NCBI RefSeq assembly: GCF_048571125.1
Contig: NZ_CP182343.1
Location: forward strand, 1,550,001 to 1,614,000
DNA from: Arcobacter siniprincipis
GTDB lineage: Bacteria > Campylobacterota > Campylobacteria > Campylobacterales > Arcobacteraceae
Length of the DNA stretch: 64,000 bases
Direction of reading: 5' to 3'
Below the pieces are notes generated by a model that worked only from the letters and a program-made list of their open reading frames with translations, ran no database searches and was not told where the DNA came from. A program made the position numbers and the translations under genes. Shown piece after piece: positions 33,691 to 43,800 of this stretch (position 1 is the first letter of the stretch; each line of letters opens with the position of its first letter).

Positions 33691-34356
33691 ATGGGTAAAA
33701 AACGCGTTGAAGAATTTAACCCTTGGCCACCATTTGTTGATATCTTTTCTTCTGTAATATTGGTTTTGCTACTTTTTTTACTGATTACTATTGTTAATAT
33801 CGCTTATTATGCACAGTTTAAATTCAAAGTTTCTTATACTGGAACAATTGCTACAAATGAATTAATTCTTCAAAATAGTACCTCTCAAGTTTCTAAAAAA
33901 GAAAAAATTGATGTAAAGATAGATGATCCTATAGAAAAAACAGAAGATATTGGTGATATACAAAGTGCTGGTAAAGATTTAAGTAGAATTTATGAAGATG
34001 ATAATACAAAACAAAAAATAATATCATCTGATGATTATCTTGTGATTAATTTTGGAAGCAATACTATAAAACTAGATGATCCAATTATTGTCCAAATTAA
34101 AGATTTTATTGCAAAAGTAAAAAAGAAATATCCTAATCATATTGTTCAAGTAAGTGCTGTTGATCCTACAAATCAAATTAGTGCTACGGTGATGAAACAA
34201 ATATCATTAGCTCGTACTTTAAATGCAAGGAATCTTGTTAGAAAGCTTAATTATAAAAGAAAAGATGTTCAAGTTGATTTACTAAATCCAAAGAGTTTAA
34301 ATATTAATAATAAGAATGAATTTGGTTATCTTATTCTTAAAGTAGAGAAGAAGTAG
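33691..34356 (+). CDS. MotB/OmpA-like partner of the channel protein
   Basis: A 221-residue protein with one N-terminal membrane helix (about 16-40). Just at its start is Asp17 (PWPPFVDIFSSVILVLL), the position of the ion-carrying Asp of MotB/ExbD/TolR proteins. After a flexible linker of about 70 residues, the C-terminal 120 residues look like a weak OmpA-like peptidoglycan-binding domain (INFGSNTIKLDDPIIVQIKD, then ISLARTLNARNLVRKL). A related OmpA-like gene accompanies the Shewanella BpfA adhesin operon. It starts 11 bp after the channel gene and overlaps the TolC gene by 1 bp. Confidence 0.75.
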   Translation: MGKKRVEEFNPWPPFVDIFSSVILVLLLFLLITIVNIAYYAQFKFKVSYTGTIATNELILQNSTSQVSKKEKIDVKIDDPIEKTEDIGDIQSAGKDLSRIYEDDNTKQKIISSDDYLVINFGSNTIKLDDPIIVQIKDFIAKVKKKYPNHIVQVSAVDPTNQISATVMKQISLARTLNARNLVRKLNYKRKDVQVDLLNPKSLNINNKNEFGYLILKVEKK

Positions 34357-37085
34357 TGTTGAAAATAATTAAATTATCTATTTTATTTATATTTATTTCA
34401 TTTAATTTATTGTTTGCTAATAGCTCAAATAATAATGAGTCTGTAAAAGTAGAAGTAACTGCAAAAAAGTTTGTTGAAAAGACTAAGGGTATGGAGAGAA
34501 TTTCAGGAAAAGATATAGGAAAGACTGCAATTGTTTCTAAACCTATTGAAAAAAGTTTGAAAAAAATTTTTAGTGAAGAAACTACAGCTGATGTAAAAAA
34601 ATATGAAAAGGTAACATTGATAGATGTAGTATTGGAGACTATTTCAAATAACTATAAAGTAAAAGTTGCTAGAGAAAAAGTAAGACAAGCACAAATTGAT
34701 TTGGATACTGCGTACTCTGGATATAAACCAACTATTGATTTAGAATATAGTAATGCTCGTACTAAATTAGACCCAAGTGATGATGGTCGTAATACTGAAG
34801 CAAATAAATATAATGATGAAACAATAAAACTTCAATTAAAACAAAATTTATATTCAGGTGGTGCTACTGAATATAAAATAAAAGGTCTAAAAAAGAGTTT
34901 AGAAGTTGCAAAAAATCGATATGAACTTTCAATAGCAACAGAAATTCAAAATGCTATTAAAGCATATCTGGGAGTTGTATTCTCTCACCAATCATTATTA
35001 GTTACAGAATCTAATATGAAATCACTTAAAAGAATATTGGAAATAGTTACAACAAAATATAACTTGGGTGCTGCTACTATTGGAGATCTGAATTCTATTA
35101 AGGCTAGTGTTTCAAATGCAGAAACAAAACTTAGTAAAACAAACTCTAAGTTTGTAGAGGCCTTGAGATATTATGAATATATTGCAGGAGAAAAATTCAA
35201 AGATACTTTACCTTATGAGTACAACTTTAAAATAAAAGTTGGTGAATTAGAAAAGTTGATTGAAGAGAGCTTTGAAAATAATTTGAATATTGTTAGTTAT
35301 CGATTGACTATTGAATCTGAGCGTAATAAATTAAAAAGTGCACAGTCTTCATTTAAGCCTAAAGTTGATTTAGAATTATCTAGTACAAGAATATTTAGCA
35401 AAGATGCTTTACCTGAAGACCTTTATATTCAAAATAGAACTTCTGCAATGATTAAAGTTAAGTATAACTTATATAACGGGGACAAAGACTATAACAAGGT
35501 TTTATCAGTATATAGTACGATTAGAGAAGTTAGATATAAAATTGAAGAAGAAAAAAGAAAACTAAAATGGATAATTTCAAACTTGCATCAATCTTTGCAT
35601 TCACAAGATGATTCTATTCAAAGTACAATTGATGAAGTAGATTCTTCAAATGTTACAGTGGAGTCTTATTGGGAAGCTTTTAAAAATGGAGAACAAGATT
35701 TACTAACACTTTTAACTGCACAAAGACAATTAAATACTGCACAAGTCTCTTTGATAGAATCTTATCAAAATAGGTTAAATGATTATTATAAACTATTATT
35801 TGAGTCAGGTGCTCTTGTAGCTCATTTTCAATTAGACCCTACAAAAGATAATTTTATAGATTTTACAAGAAGCAATTATAAAAAGAAAAACTCAGCATTA
35901 AGTGCTGAACAAGTAGATTTAATGAAATTTGCAAAAAGAAAAGAGAAAAAAGAAAAACAAGCTGCAATTCAAAAAGTTGATACTTTAGAAGATATTCTAA
36001 AATTCAAAGATAAATTTTTAGATACTGATGATGATTATTTTACAATTTATATTGGAAAGTTCAAATCTATTTATGATACTTTTAATTATATAAAAAGTAA
36101 TAAGTTCTCTAAAAAATCTTTCATGGTGGATGAACTAGAAAACTATAAGTTTAAAAATGTCTTGGCATATGGTATTTTTGAAACAAAAAAAGATGCTAAT
36201 ACTGCTGTGGATTCATTGAAAAAAGTTGAAAACAAAGAGTATAAAGTTGTATCAATTGGGAAAATAAAAGATTTATATAAAAAATATATAGATGGTTATG
36301 ATCAATTAAAACCAAAAGAATTAGTTGAGACTAGAACAATTAAAATGGTGCCAAAAGCTCCTTCAGAATATTTCACAAATAAAGAGTTCAAAGATAAATT
36401 CTTATTTGCAAATGAAGATTATTATACAATTAATCTTGCCACTTTATCAAATCTTGATAGCGTAGTAAGACTAGTTGAGCGTGAGAATCTTTATGATAAT
36501 TCATTTATTTTTAGATATGGTCCCAAAAAAGAGTGGATAAAAATTGTTTATGGGGTATATGATAGTTATGAAAAAGCAGAACTCGCCTTGGCTTCATTAT
36601 CTAATGATTTAAAAGATAAATATTTTCCTATTATTGAAGGTATTAAAAACAAACAAGATTTATATAAAAAATATTCTGATTTAGAATTAGGAACTCCAAG
36701 TTTTTCTACGAAAAAAGGAGAGTTTGTTAAACTTTCAGAAGAGACAAAAACCCAATTAAGAGATGCAAAAACAAAAAAAGTTATTCAAAAAAGAGTTCAA
36801 GATAAACCTTCAATAAAAGAAGAGAAAAAAGATAAAGAAGAACAAAAAAAAGATAAAGAAGAAGCAACTTTAGAAAGATACACGATAAGTGCTGTAAAAA
36901 TCAAAAAAGATAAAGTAAATTGGTTTTTAAATAGGTATGAGTTAAAAGTTTATAATATAAAAGATTTAGATGATGGAGAAGTAGAGATAACTTTAGGTAC
37001 TTTTAATAGTAAGAAAGATGCTTTAAAAGCTTTAGATAAATATCATCCATATATTCAATCTAGTGCAAAAATTGTAAAAGAGTAG
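34356..37085 (+). CDS. lapE: TolC-family outer-membrane channel with three C-terminal SPOR-like domains
   Basis: A 909-residue fusion, about twice the size of usual TolC/LapE proteins. A signal peptide ends near residue 22; after a linker, the TolC core lies at about 86-490 (TLIDVVLETISNNY at the start, LLTAQRQLNTAQVSLIES near the end). Three SPOR-like domains follow: about 558-625 (DDYFTIYIGKF), 687-748 (DYYTINLATL) and 837-909 (ERYTISAVKI), the last after a Lys/Glu-rich linker. SPOR domains bind denuded peptidoglycan. The start is GTG at 34356, overlapping the previous stop (TAGTG). It is the outer-membrane exit for the giant adhesin. Confidence 0.85.
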   Translation: MLKIIKLSILFIFISFNLLFANSSNNNESVKVEVTAKKFVEKTKGMERISGKDIGKTAIVSKPIEKSLKKIFSEETTADVKKYEKVTLIDVVLETISNNYKVKVAREKVRQAQIDLDTAYSGYKPTIDLEYSNARTKLDPSDDGRNTEANKYNDETIKLQLKQNLYSGGATEYKIKGLKKSLEVAKNRYELSIATEIQNAIKAYLGVVFSHQSLLVTESNMKSLKRILEIVTTKYNLGAATIGDLNSIKASVSNAETKLSKTNSKFVEALRYYEYIAGEKFKDTLPYEYNFKIKVGELEKLIEESFENNLNIVSYRLTIESERNKLKSAQSSFKPKVDLELSSTRIFSKDALPEDLYIQNRTSAMIKVKYNLYNGDKDYNKVLSVYSTIREVRYKIEEEKRKLKWIISNLHQSLHSQDDSIQSTIDEVDSSNVTVESYWEAFKNGEQDLLTLLTAQRQLNTAQVSLIESYQNRLNDYYKLLFESGALVAHFQLDPTKDNFIDFTRSNYKKKNSALSAEQVDLMKFAKRKEKKEKQAAIQKVDTLEDILKFKDKFLDTDDDYFTIYIGKFKSIYDTFNYIKSNKFSKKSFMVDELENYKFKNVLAYGIFETKKDANTAVDSLKKVENKEYKVVSIGKIKDLYKKYIDGYDQLKPKELVETRTIKMVPKAPSEYFTNKEFKDKFLFANEDYYTINLATLSNLDSVVRLVERENLYDNSFIFRYGPKKEWIKIVYGVYDSYEKAELALASLSNDLKDKYFPIIEGIKNKQDLYKKYSDLELGTPSFSTKKGEFVKLSEETKTQLRDAKTKKVIQKRVQDKPSIKEEKKDKEEQKKDKEEATLERYTISAVKIKKDKVNWFLNRYELKVYNIKDLDDGEVEITLGTFNSKKDALKALDKYHPYIQSSAKIVKE

Positions 37086-37088
37086 TAA

Positions 37089-39215
37089 ATGACAATACGA
37101 AATAAGATTTTTATATTTGTAGCTTTTATAATTATTTCTATATCTTTATTTATAATATCATTAATGTACTCTTCTGAAAAAGCACTGATAGAATCAAACT
37201 TTGAAAAAACTAATCAGAAAAATAGAGAATTTTTAATAAGTACTTTACAAAAGAATCTTTTATTAAATCAAGAAGAAGTAATCAATAATATGCTTGATAT
37301 GACATTAAATAATACAAATATCAAATATATATCAATCTTTTTTGAAAACTATTTATTTACAAAAGAAGCATTAATAAAAAACTCAATATATCCCCATTAT
37401 TCTAATTGGAAAGTCAATGATGTAAGTGTAGATGCTAGAGTAGGGTATGTCAATATTGAACCTAATAATTATTATAAATTAAATAGTAGTGTAAATTTTA
37501 ATCCAAAAGAACCATTATCTCTTAAGTTCTTTTTATATAAAGATGATAAAACTTTAAATGCTATTTCTAAATTGAACTTTTTTTATGAAAAAGCTAGGGA
37601 AGGATTTGATTTAAAAAGTATTGATAAAAATCTTATTTCTAGTTCAAATATCTATTTTTTTAATAGAAAATTGGGTAGATTAGAATACCTAATAGATAAT
37701 AGTGTATTAATAAACAAATTATCAAAATTGTATGATGAGTATATTTTATATTCTATTATTGCTATTTTCTTAATGATTATAATTATTTATTTGATTTATT
37801 ATTACTTTTCTAAAAGTGTAACTTTAAAAAATGTTATTATGTTTAAAGAGTATTTAAAAGAGGTTTTAGATACTAATATGTCAAATAAACCAATGGAAAA
37901 AAGTGGAGATGCTAATATTGATGAATCAATAGACTTATTGAGTAAAATATTAAAAAAATATTCAGCAGTTTTAAGTGAACTTAATATAAATAAAGACATC
38001 CTAGAAAGAAAAGTTTTTACAGATGATTTAACAGGACTACCAAACCAAAAAGTTTTTGAACTAGACTTAAAAAACATGTTTATACTAGCTTCTAGTGGCT
38101 ATATTGGCTTAATCAAACTTGATTGTTTAGGCTCTTTTACAAAAGGTAATGGTTCCGCTTTAGCTAACCACTTAATCGAGGAATTTTCTAATACAGTACA
38201 AAATAAATTTTCAGAACACGGCTTTAGTAAATCTACTTTTTATAGATTTTTTGGTTCAGAGTTTGCAATAATAATAAAAGATGAAAGTGAAGATAAAGTA
38301 AAAGACTATTGTACTGATTTAGAAGAAGAATTTAACGAAGTTAAAGAAAGATATGAGATAAAAGATAAGTTAGCTTATTATAGTTTTATTCCATTTGATA
38401 AATATGGAACAATAAACTCTATTCTTCAATCTATGACAGAATCTTATAACAAAGTAAAAGATAGTGGAGAAACTTTCAATATTGTTAACTCTTCAGAAGT
38501 ATTAGATAAGTTTTTATTTTTAGAACAAACTGTTCGAGATATAATTAGTAATAACTCTTTTAAAATTACTTTTGGGCTAGATACAAAAAGTAATGGATTT
38601 GGTGAAAAAACTATCATGAGGGAAGTTATTCCTATAATATATGATGAAAATCAAGAGAGATTTCAAATTGGAACTTTTATATCAATTTGTGAAAAAATTG
38701 ATAAGGCAGTTGATTTTGATAAATTAGTTATTCAAAGGGTTGTTCAATATATCAAGTCAAATGAAATAAGTCATGTTGTAGCTATAAACTTATCACTTTT
38801 TTCATTAAGAGATAAGGAGTTTATTAATTGGTTACATTCACTGTTAATTTTAGATAAAGAGATTACAAAGTATTTGGTATTTAGTTTAACTTCTTATAAT
38901 GTTTCAACTAATATTGATGTATTTAAAAACTTTGTAAGTGAGGTTCATAGATTTGGAGCAAAAGTTATTTTGAAAAGATATAGTTCAAATGATTTTACCC
39001 TTGATGAGTTGAAAAGTTTTAAATTAGATTATTTAAGAATTAATAAAGACTATACAACAAATGTTTCAAATGATAGAGATAAAAAACATTTTTTAAGATC
39101 AATAGTTAACTTTGGGCAAGCAAATAATACTCTTATTTTGGGTGATAATATAAAAGATTTAAATGATTTAGAAATCTGTTTTGCTATGGGTATTGATGGG
39201 AATAGTAGTTATTAA
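37089..39215 (+). CDS. lapD: LapD-like receptor with degenerate GGDEF and EAL domains
   Basis: A 708-residue inner-membrane protein in LapD order: membrane helix 8-28, periplasmic domain 29-215, helix 217-240, a short linker, a GGDEF-like domain at about 305-460 and an EAL-like domain at about 475-705. The GGDEF active motif is changed to FFGSEF. The EAL motif and the DxxKID motif (here DYLRIN) are also lost, so it should not make or cut c-di-GMP. In LapD the degenerate EAL binds c-di-GMP and the periplasmic part holds back the LapG protease. Whether this protein still binds the nucleotide is uncertain. It follows the TolC gene by 3 bp. Confidence 0.82.
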   Translation: MTIRNKIFIFVAFIIISISLFIISLMYSSEKALIESNFEKTNQKNREFLISTLQKNLLLNQEEVINNMLDMTLNNTNIKYISIFFENYLFTKEALIKNSIYPHYSNWKVNDVSVDARVGYVNIEPNNYYKLNSSVNFNPKEPLSLKFFLYKDDKTLNAISKLNFFYEKAREGFDLKSIDKNLISSSNIYFFNRKLGRLEYLIDNSVLINKLSKLYDEYILYSIIAIFLMIIIIYLIYYYFSKSVTLKNVIMFKEYLKEVLDTNMSNKPMEKSGDANIDESIDLLSKILKKYSAVLSELNINKDILERKVFTDDLTGLPNQKVFELDLKNMFILASSGYIGLIKLDCLGSFTKGNGSALANHLIEEFSNTVQNKFSEHGFSKSTFYRFFGSEFAIIIKDESEDKVKDYCTDLEEEFNEVKERYEIKDKLAYYSFIPFDKYGTINSILQSMTESYNKVKDSGETFNIVNSSEVLDKFLFLEQTVRDIISNNSFKITFGLDTKSNGFGEKTIMREVIPIIYDENQERFQIGTFISICEKIDKAVDFDKLVIQRVVQYIKSNEISHVVAINLSLFSLRDKEFINWLHSLLILDKEITKYLVFSLTSYNVSTNIDVFKNFVSEVHRFGAKVILKRYSSNDFTLDELKSFKLDYLRINKDYTTNVSNDRDKKHFLRSIVNFGQANNTLILGDNIKDLNDLEICFAMGIDGNSSY

Positions 39216-39229
39216 TGAAAGGTTTAAAT

Positions 39230-39808
39230 ATGAAGTTTTTTTATCTAGGTACAGTTTTAATATTTCTATTATTTAATGGATGTGCAAATAAAGAATTAGT
39301 AACAAATAGATATTTTAAAGCATATACAAAAGATGAAATTTTAAACGCTAGTAAACTGGCTTTCAAAGATGTTCCAAATAGTGAATATATTGTTGACTCC
39401 TACCGAAATAAACTTGAAGTTACTAAAATAGAATTATTCTATAATATCTTAAAGAAAAAAGGATATATACTAAAAGTTGATGAAGATAACTGTGGTACAA
39501 GTGCAACTTTAGAGTTAAAAACAAGTGATTCAGATGGAAAAAATTCACAATATGATGATATTGATGATCATAATGAAGTTTGGGATAGAATAGATTATTT
39601 TTTAGGCAAAAAAAATGAAGTTCTTGCTGATGGTAAAAAACTTACTAAAGATAAAAGATTAGATAAAATGTTTATTAATTATGTCCAAAATATATCTAAT
39701 AATAAGATTATCAAACCTACAAAAGATATGAGTAATTGTGTGATTAAAAATGAATTTGCTTTTGGTGTTATAAAAGATAAAATAGATGAAGAAAATGAAA
39801 ATAAATAA
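39230..39808 (+). CDS. Putative lipoprotein of the adhesin locus
   Basis: A 192-residue lipoprotein (signal MKFFYLGTVLIFLLFNGC, lipobox LFNGC). I chose the ATG at 39230, with AAAGG 6-7 nt upstream, over an in-frame ATG at 39215 that overlaps the lapD-like stop. The mature part is Asp/Lys-rich with no recognised family. In a Lap-type locus the LapG protease is expected near LapD, but this protein lacks a LapG-like Cys-His-Asp arrangement, so I do not call it LapG. Its 3' end overlaps the next gene by 23 bp. Confidence 0.7.
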   Translation: MKFFYLGTVLIFLLFNGCANKELVTNRYFKAYTKDEILNASKLAFKDVPNSEYIVDSYRNKLEVTKIELFYNILKKKGYILKVDEDNCGTSATLELKTSDSDGKNSQYDDIDDHNEVWDRIDYFLGKKNEVLADGKKLTKDKRLDKMFINYVQNISNNKIIKPTKDMSNCVIKNEFAFGVIKDKIDEENENK

Positions 39809-40745
39809 AATTATTTTAATAGTTGTATTTCTATTTACTTTTCTCCAAGCTGAGAAATTTGATGATGCAATAAATTTTTACAAAAATAAAGAATATTCAA
39901 AAGCTTACACTATATTTTATAAATTAGCCAATGAAAATAATTATAAAGCACAATTTAATTTGGCTCAAATGTATAAGAATGGATGGGGAGTTGAAAAAAA
40001 TTATTTTCAGAGTTTTTATTGGTTAGATAAATCTTCTATTTCCAAAGATCCAAAGACTTTAAATAATTTAGCATACTATTATGAAAGAGGATTAGGAACA
40101 ATAAAAAATAAAAAAATGGCCTTAGAATTATATGAGCAATCTGCTAATGAAGGTTATGCTATTGCCCAGTTTAATTTGGCAATGTTATATGAAGAGTTTA
40201 ATACTAATGAAGAATTCTTGAAAAAAGCATTTAACTTCTACAAAAAATCTGCAAAACAAGGTTTTATTCCTGCACAAAATAACTTAGCAAGATTATATTA
40301 TTTTGGACAAGGTGTAAAGAAAGATTTAGATAAAGCCTTTTATTGGTATAAAACAGCGGCTAAAGTTGATAAAGATGTTGCTGCATTTAACCTTGCATTG
40401 ATGTATTATAATGGAGAAGGGACAAAAAAAGATTATGATAAAACACTCTATTGGTTAAAAATATCTGCAAATTATGGAAATAAATTTGCTCAAACACAAT
40501 TAGCAGACTTTTATAGAGAAGGCGAAATACTTAATCAAAGTTATAAAGATGCTTTCTTCTGGTATTTTGAAGCAGGTGCAAATGGGTATGCTAAAGCACA
40601 GTATTATGTGGGCTTGTTTTATTATGAAGGACATGGTGTAGAACAAGATAAAGGCACAGGACTTTTTTGGATGGAAAAATCAAAAAATCAAAATTATGTA
40701 TTTGCAAAATCCTTTTTAGAAAGATTAAAAAATAATCCTGAATAA
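39786..40745 (+). CDS. Exported Sel1-repeat protein
   Basis: A 319-residue protein with a signal peptide (INKIILIVVFLFTFLQA) and about seven Sel1/TPR-like repeats of roughly 36 residues, each of the A-x-x-N-L-A-x-x-Y-x-x-G-x-G type, for example AQFNLAQMYKNGWGVEKNYF and NLARLYYFGQGVKKDLDKAF. Such solenoids mediate protein-protein contact in the periplasm, and several regulate signalling. A second in-frame ATG at 39795 could be the start. It is the last gene before the giant adhesin and overlaps the lipoprotein gene, so it belongs to the same operon. Confidence 0.8.
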   Translation: MKKMKINKIILIVVFLFTFLQAEKFDDAINFYKNKEYSKAYTIFYKLANENNYKAQFNLAQMYKNGWGVEKNYFQSFYWLDKSSISKDPKTLNNLAYYYERGLGTIKNKKMALELYEQSANEGYAIAQFNLAMLYEEFNTNEEFLKKAFNFYKKSAKQGFIPAQNNLARLYYFGQGVKKDLDKAFYWYKTAAKVDKDVAAFNLALMYYNGEGTKKDYDKTLYWLKISANYGNKFAQTQLADFYREGEILNQSYKDAFFWYFEAGANGYAKAQYYVGLFYYEGHGVEQDKGTGLFWMEKSKNQNYVFAKSFLERLKNNPE

Positions 40746-40885
40746 TCTCTCATACTTCACCGATATAGGTACTTTAAATAAAATAATTTTTTTGTTTAAA
40801 GAAAGTTATTCTTAAGTTTATATAAAATTCAAATTTTAGTTTCTCTCTGTTATAATAAAGTATAAACTAGCGCAGAGGTTTTAAA
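40746..40885 (+). promoter_or_regulatory. Promoter and start region of the giant adhesin gene
   Basis: A TATAAT box at 40851-40856 would start transcription near 40863, about 23 nt before the TTG at 40886. AGAGG at 40874-40878 is a good ribosome site, 7 nt from the TTG. An in-frame TAG at 40868-40870 fixes the start to the first six codons, and TTG is the only usable one. No clear -35 is visible, as is common in this phylum. Confidence 0.65.
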
Positions 40886-43800
40886 TTGGCAACTAATAAT
40901 CAATCAACTCAAACAGTACAAAAAATCAATCCCCAAACAAGTAATGTCACATTAAATGATAAAGATATCTTAGACTATAAAAATGATAAAGTTGTTATTA
41001 AAGAGCAACCTAACAAAGGAGAGAATGTTGCTGTTTACGTTCGTCCTGGAGATGAAATTGATTATGATATTAATGGCCTTAATATTGATAAATTAGATTA
41101 TCGTTTAGTTGGTGGCGATATTGTTGTTACTTTGCCAAAAGGAGGAATTTTTACTTTTGTATCTATGGCTCTAATGGGATACAGTGAAAATCCTCCATCT
41201 TTTAAAGGAGTAGGTGGACAAACTTTCTCTTTGGGACAAGTTCTATCTCAAGTTGAAGAAGTAAATGATTTACCAATGAACTCTTTACCTGTTGAAGCTG
41301 ATATTCAGCGTGAAGATAATGTAAAAAAAATTGTTGAAGAACTAGAAGAGAAGATTGAAAAAGTCAATCAAATTATTGTACAACAAGAGATTATGGATGA
41401 AGATGTAAATAAATATGATAAGGATTCTCATTTTGATTATGAAGAACCTCCTACTCCTCCTAAAGAACCTGAAGAAAATGAATATTCAGATGATAATCCT
41501 AGCAATCCAATCGTAACTCCTGGAGAAAATGCAGAAGTAGAGGGTGTATTACCTACTCTTACTTTTGATATTAATATTCAACACATTGAAGGTACTCAAG
41601 AAATAACTGGTACTGGTACAGATACTCTTTTATCTGTTATAGGAGGTGGAGGTTCTCTTTATGCCAATGACTATCCAAGCTCTCCTGCTTTAAGTGAACT
41701 TCAAAAACAGACAAATGCAGAGGATTTAGACTACTCTTCTGTTACAAATAGTATTGCACAACAATCTGTAATAAGAGCCGATAATAAAGACTTTTTTGGA
41801 GAAGATTATACTTCTAGATTAATAAAATTATCTCCATCTCAACCTGCAGGATTTGGAGTAACAGTAATAAAAGTAAGTGGTTTACCAGGTGATGTTTCAA
41901 TTGTAGGAGGTACTTCTCACGGTGGTGGTGTTTGGCTTATTAATAAAGCTGACGCAATAAATGCTGGTTTTACAGTTAATCCAAATAATGGTGAGATAAA
42001 TTTTGCAATAAAATATAATACAAATATTGTTGGCTCTGAAAATTTTGAGATGACAATAGAGGCCGAGTCTGTATGGAGTGCAGATAATCTTCCTGATAGT
42101 TTAAAAGCTGATGCTGAACAACCAGTTGTAACTAGTATTACCTTTGAAAATAGTTATGGTGTTAATATTAAAGAGGTTGATCCTGATTCTCCATTAAGCT
42201 ATAGATATTCTCAAGTTGGTGATAATCCAGATGGATTTGTTTTAGCTACAAATTTAAATGATAATATTATAAGAACAGGAAATATAGATACTACCGTAAT
42301 AGGTGGTAGTACTACTGATACAATTTTTGCACAAAGTGGCAATGATACACTTAATGGAAATAAAGGTGATGATACTATTGCCCCTGGACTTGGTAATGAT
42401 ACAGTTGATGGAGGAGAGGGTAGAGACACTGTTTCTTATTCAAATTTAGCTGTTTCAAATGCAGGAGCTGGAGTTGAAGTAGATTTAGTCGCACAAAAAG
42501 CAGTTGGTTCTGGAAATGATACTTTAATTAGCATAGAAAATATAATTGGAAGTAGTTTTAGAGATACTCTTACCGGTAATGATAGTGTAAATATAATTAA
42601 TGGTGGTGCAGGAAATGACACACTTGATGGAAAATTAGGGAATGATACACTTTTAGGTGATGCAGGAAATGACACTATAAAAAGTGGTTTTGGTGATAAT
42701 TATATTGATGGTGGAGTTGGAACTAATACGGTTGATTACACTGATTTAGGTTCTGGAGTAAATGTAAAACTTTTAAGTCCAACTGCAGTAGGTTTTGGTG
42801 AAACATGGGGAGAAGCTACTTCAAACACAGGAGTTGATAAGTTAATCAATATTCAAAATGTTATTGGAAGTGAGCACGATGATACTTTTAGTGGTGCAGA
42901 TAATACTAATAATATTTTTGATGGTAATGATGGAAGTGATATTGTTGATTATAGTTTAAATACTTCAAAGATAACGGCAAATTTAGGAACAGGTAAAGTT
43001 ACATTTGGTTCAATAGAAGATACTTTAATAAAAATAGAGGGCATAAAGGGTACTAATTTCTCAGATGAAATTTGGGGTTCATCTACTGTTAACAATACTA
43101 TTTATGGTATGGGTGGAAATGATATCATCAAAGGAGTTGGTGGAAATAATACCTTAGATGCAGGTGCTGGAGATGATACTATTTTTAGTGGTACTGGAGA
43201 TGATATTATTGATGGAGGCACTGGAAATAATACTCTTTCTTTTGAAGATATAAATCCAAGAAATGGTGGTGTAACAGTAAGATTAAGTGATACTTCTATC
43301 CAAGATACAGTAAATGCTGGAAATGATACAATAAAAAATATACAAAATCTTCAAGGAACAACTGCTAATGATACTCTTGGTGGTACAGTAAATGATGTAA
43401 ATATTTTAGATGGACTTGCAGGAAATGATACTGCTGATTATAGTTTTCTATATAGAACAAATAGTGACCAAGGAATATCTGCAAACTTAATAGATGGAAC
43501 TGTTGATAAAGGGAAAAGTTCACCTGATCAAGTTATAAAAATAGAAAATATTATTGGAACTGATGGAAAAGATGTTTTCATAGGTAATAATTTTGCTAAT
43601 ATTTTTGATGGTGGTGAAGGTGATGATACATTTACTGCTAATGGAGTAGATAATGTCTTAAAGGGTGGTAGTGGATCTGACACTGCAATTTATAGTGGGG
43701 CAAGTCGTGAAATAATATTATCTCTTGGTGATAGTGCAACTGGAATTGTTCAAGTTGGAGCAGTTCCTTCACAAACTGATGAATTAAAATCTATAGAAAA

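Noticed and set aside
39230..39808. Calling the lipoprotein LapG because of its position by the LapD-like gene
   Set aside because: No LapG-like Cys-His-Asp arrangement or family wording is visible; it has a lipobox, whereas LapG is a soluble periplasmic protease.
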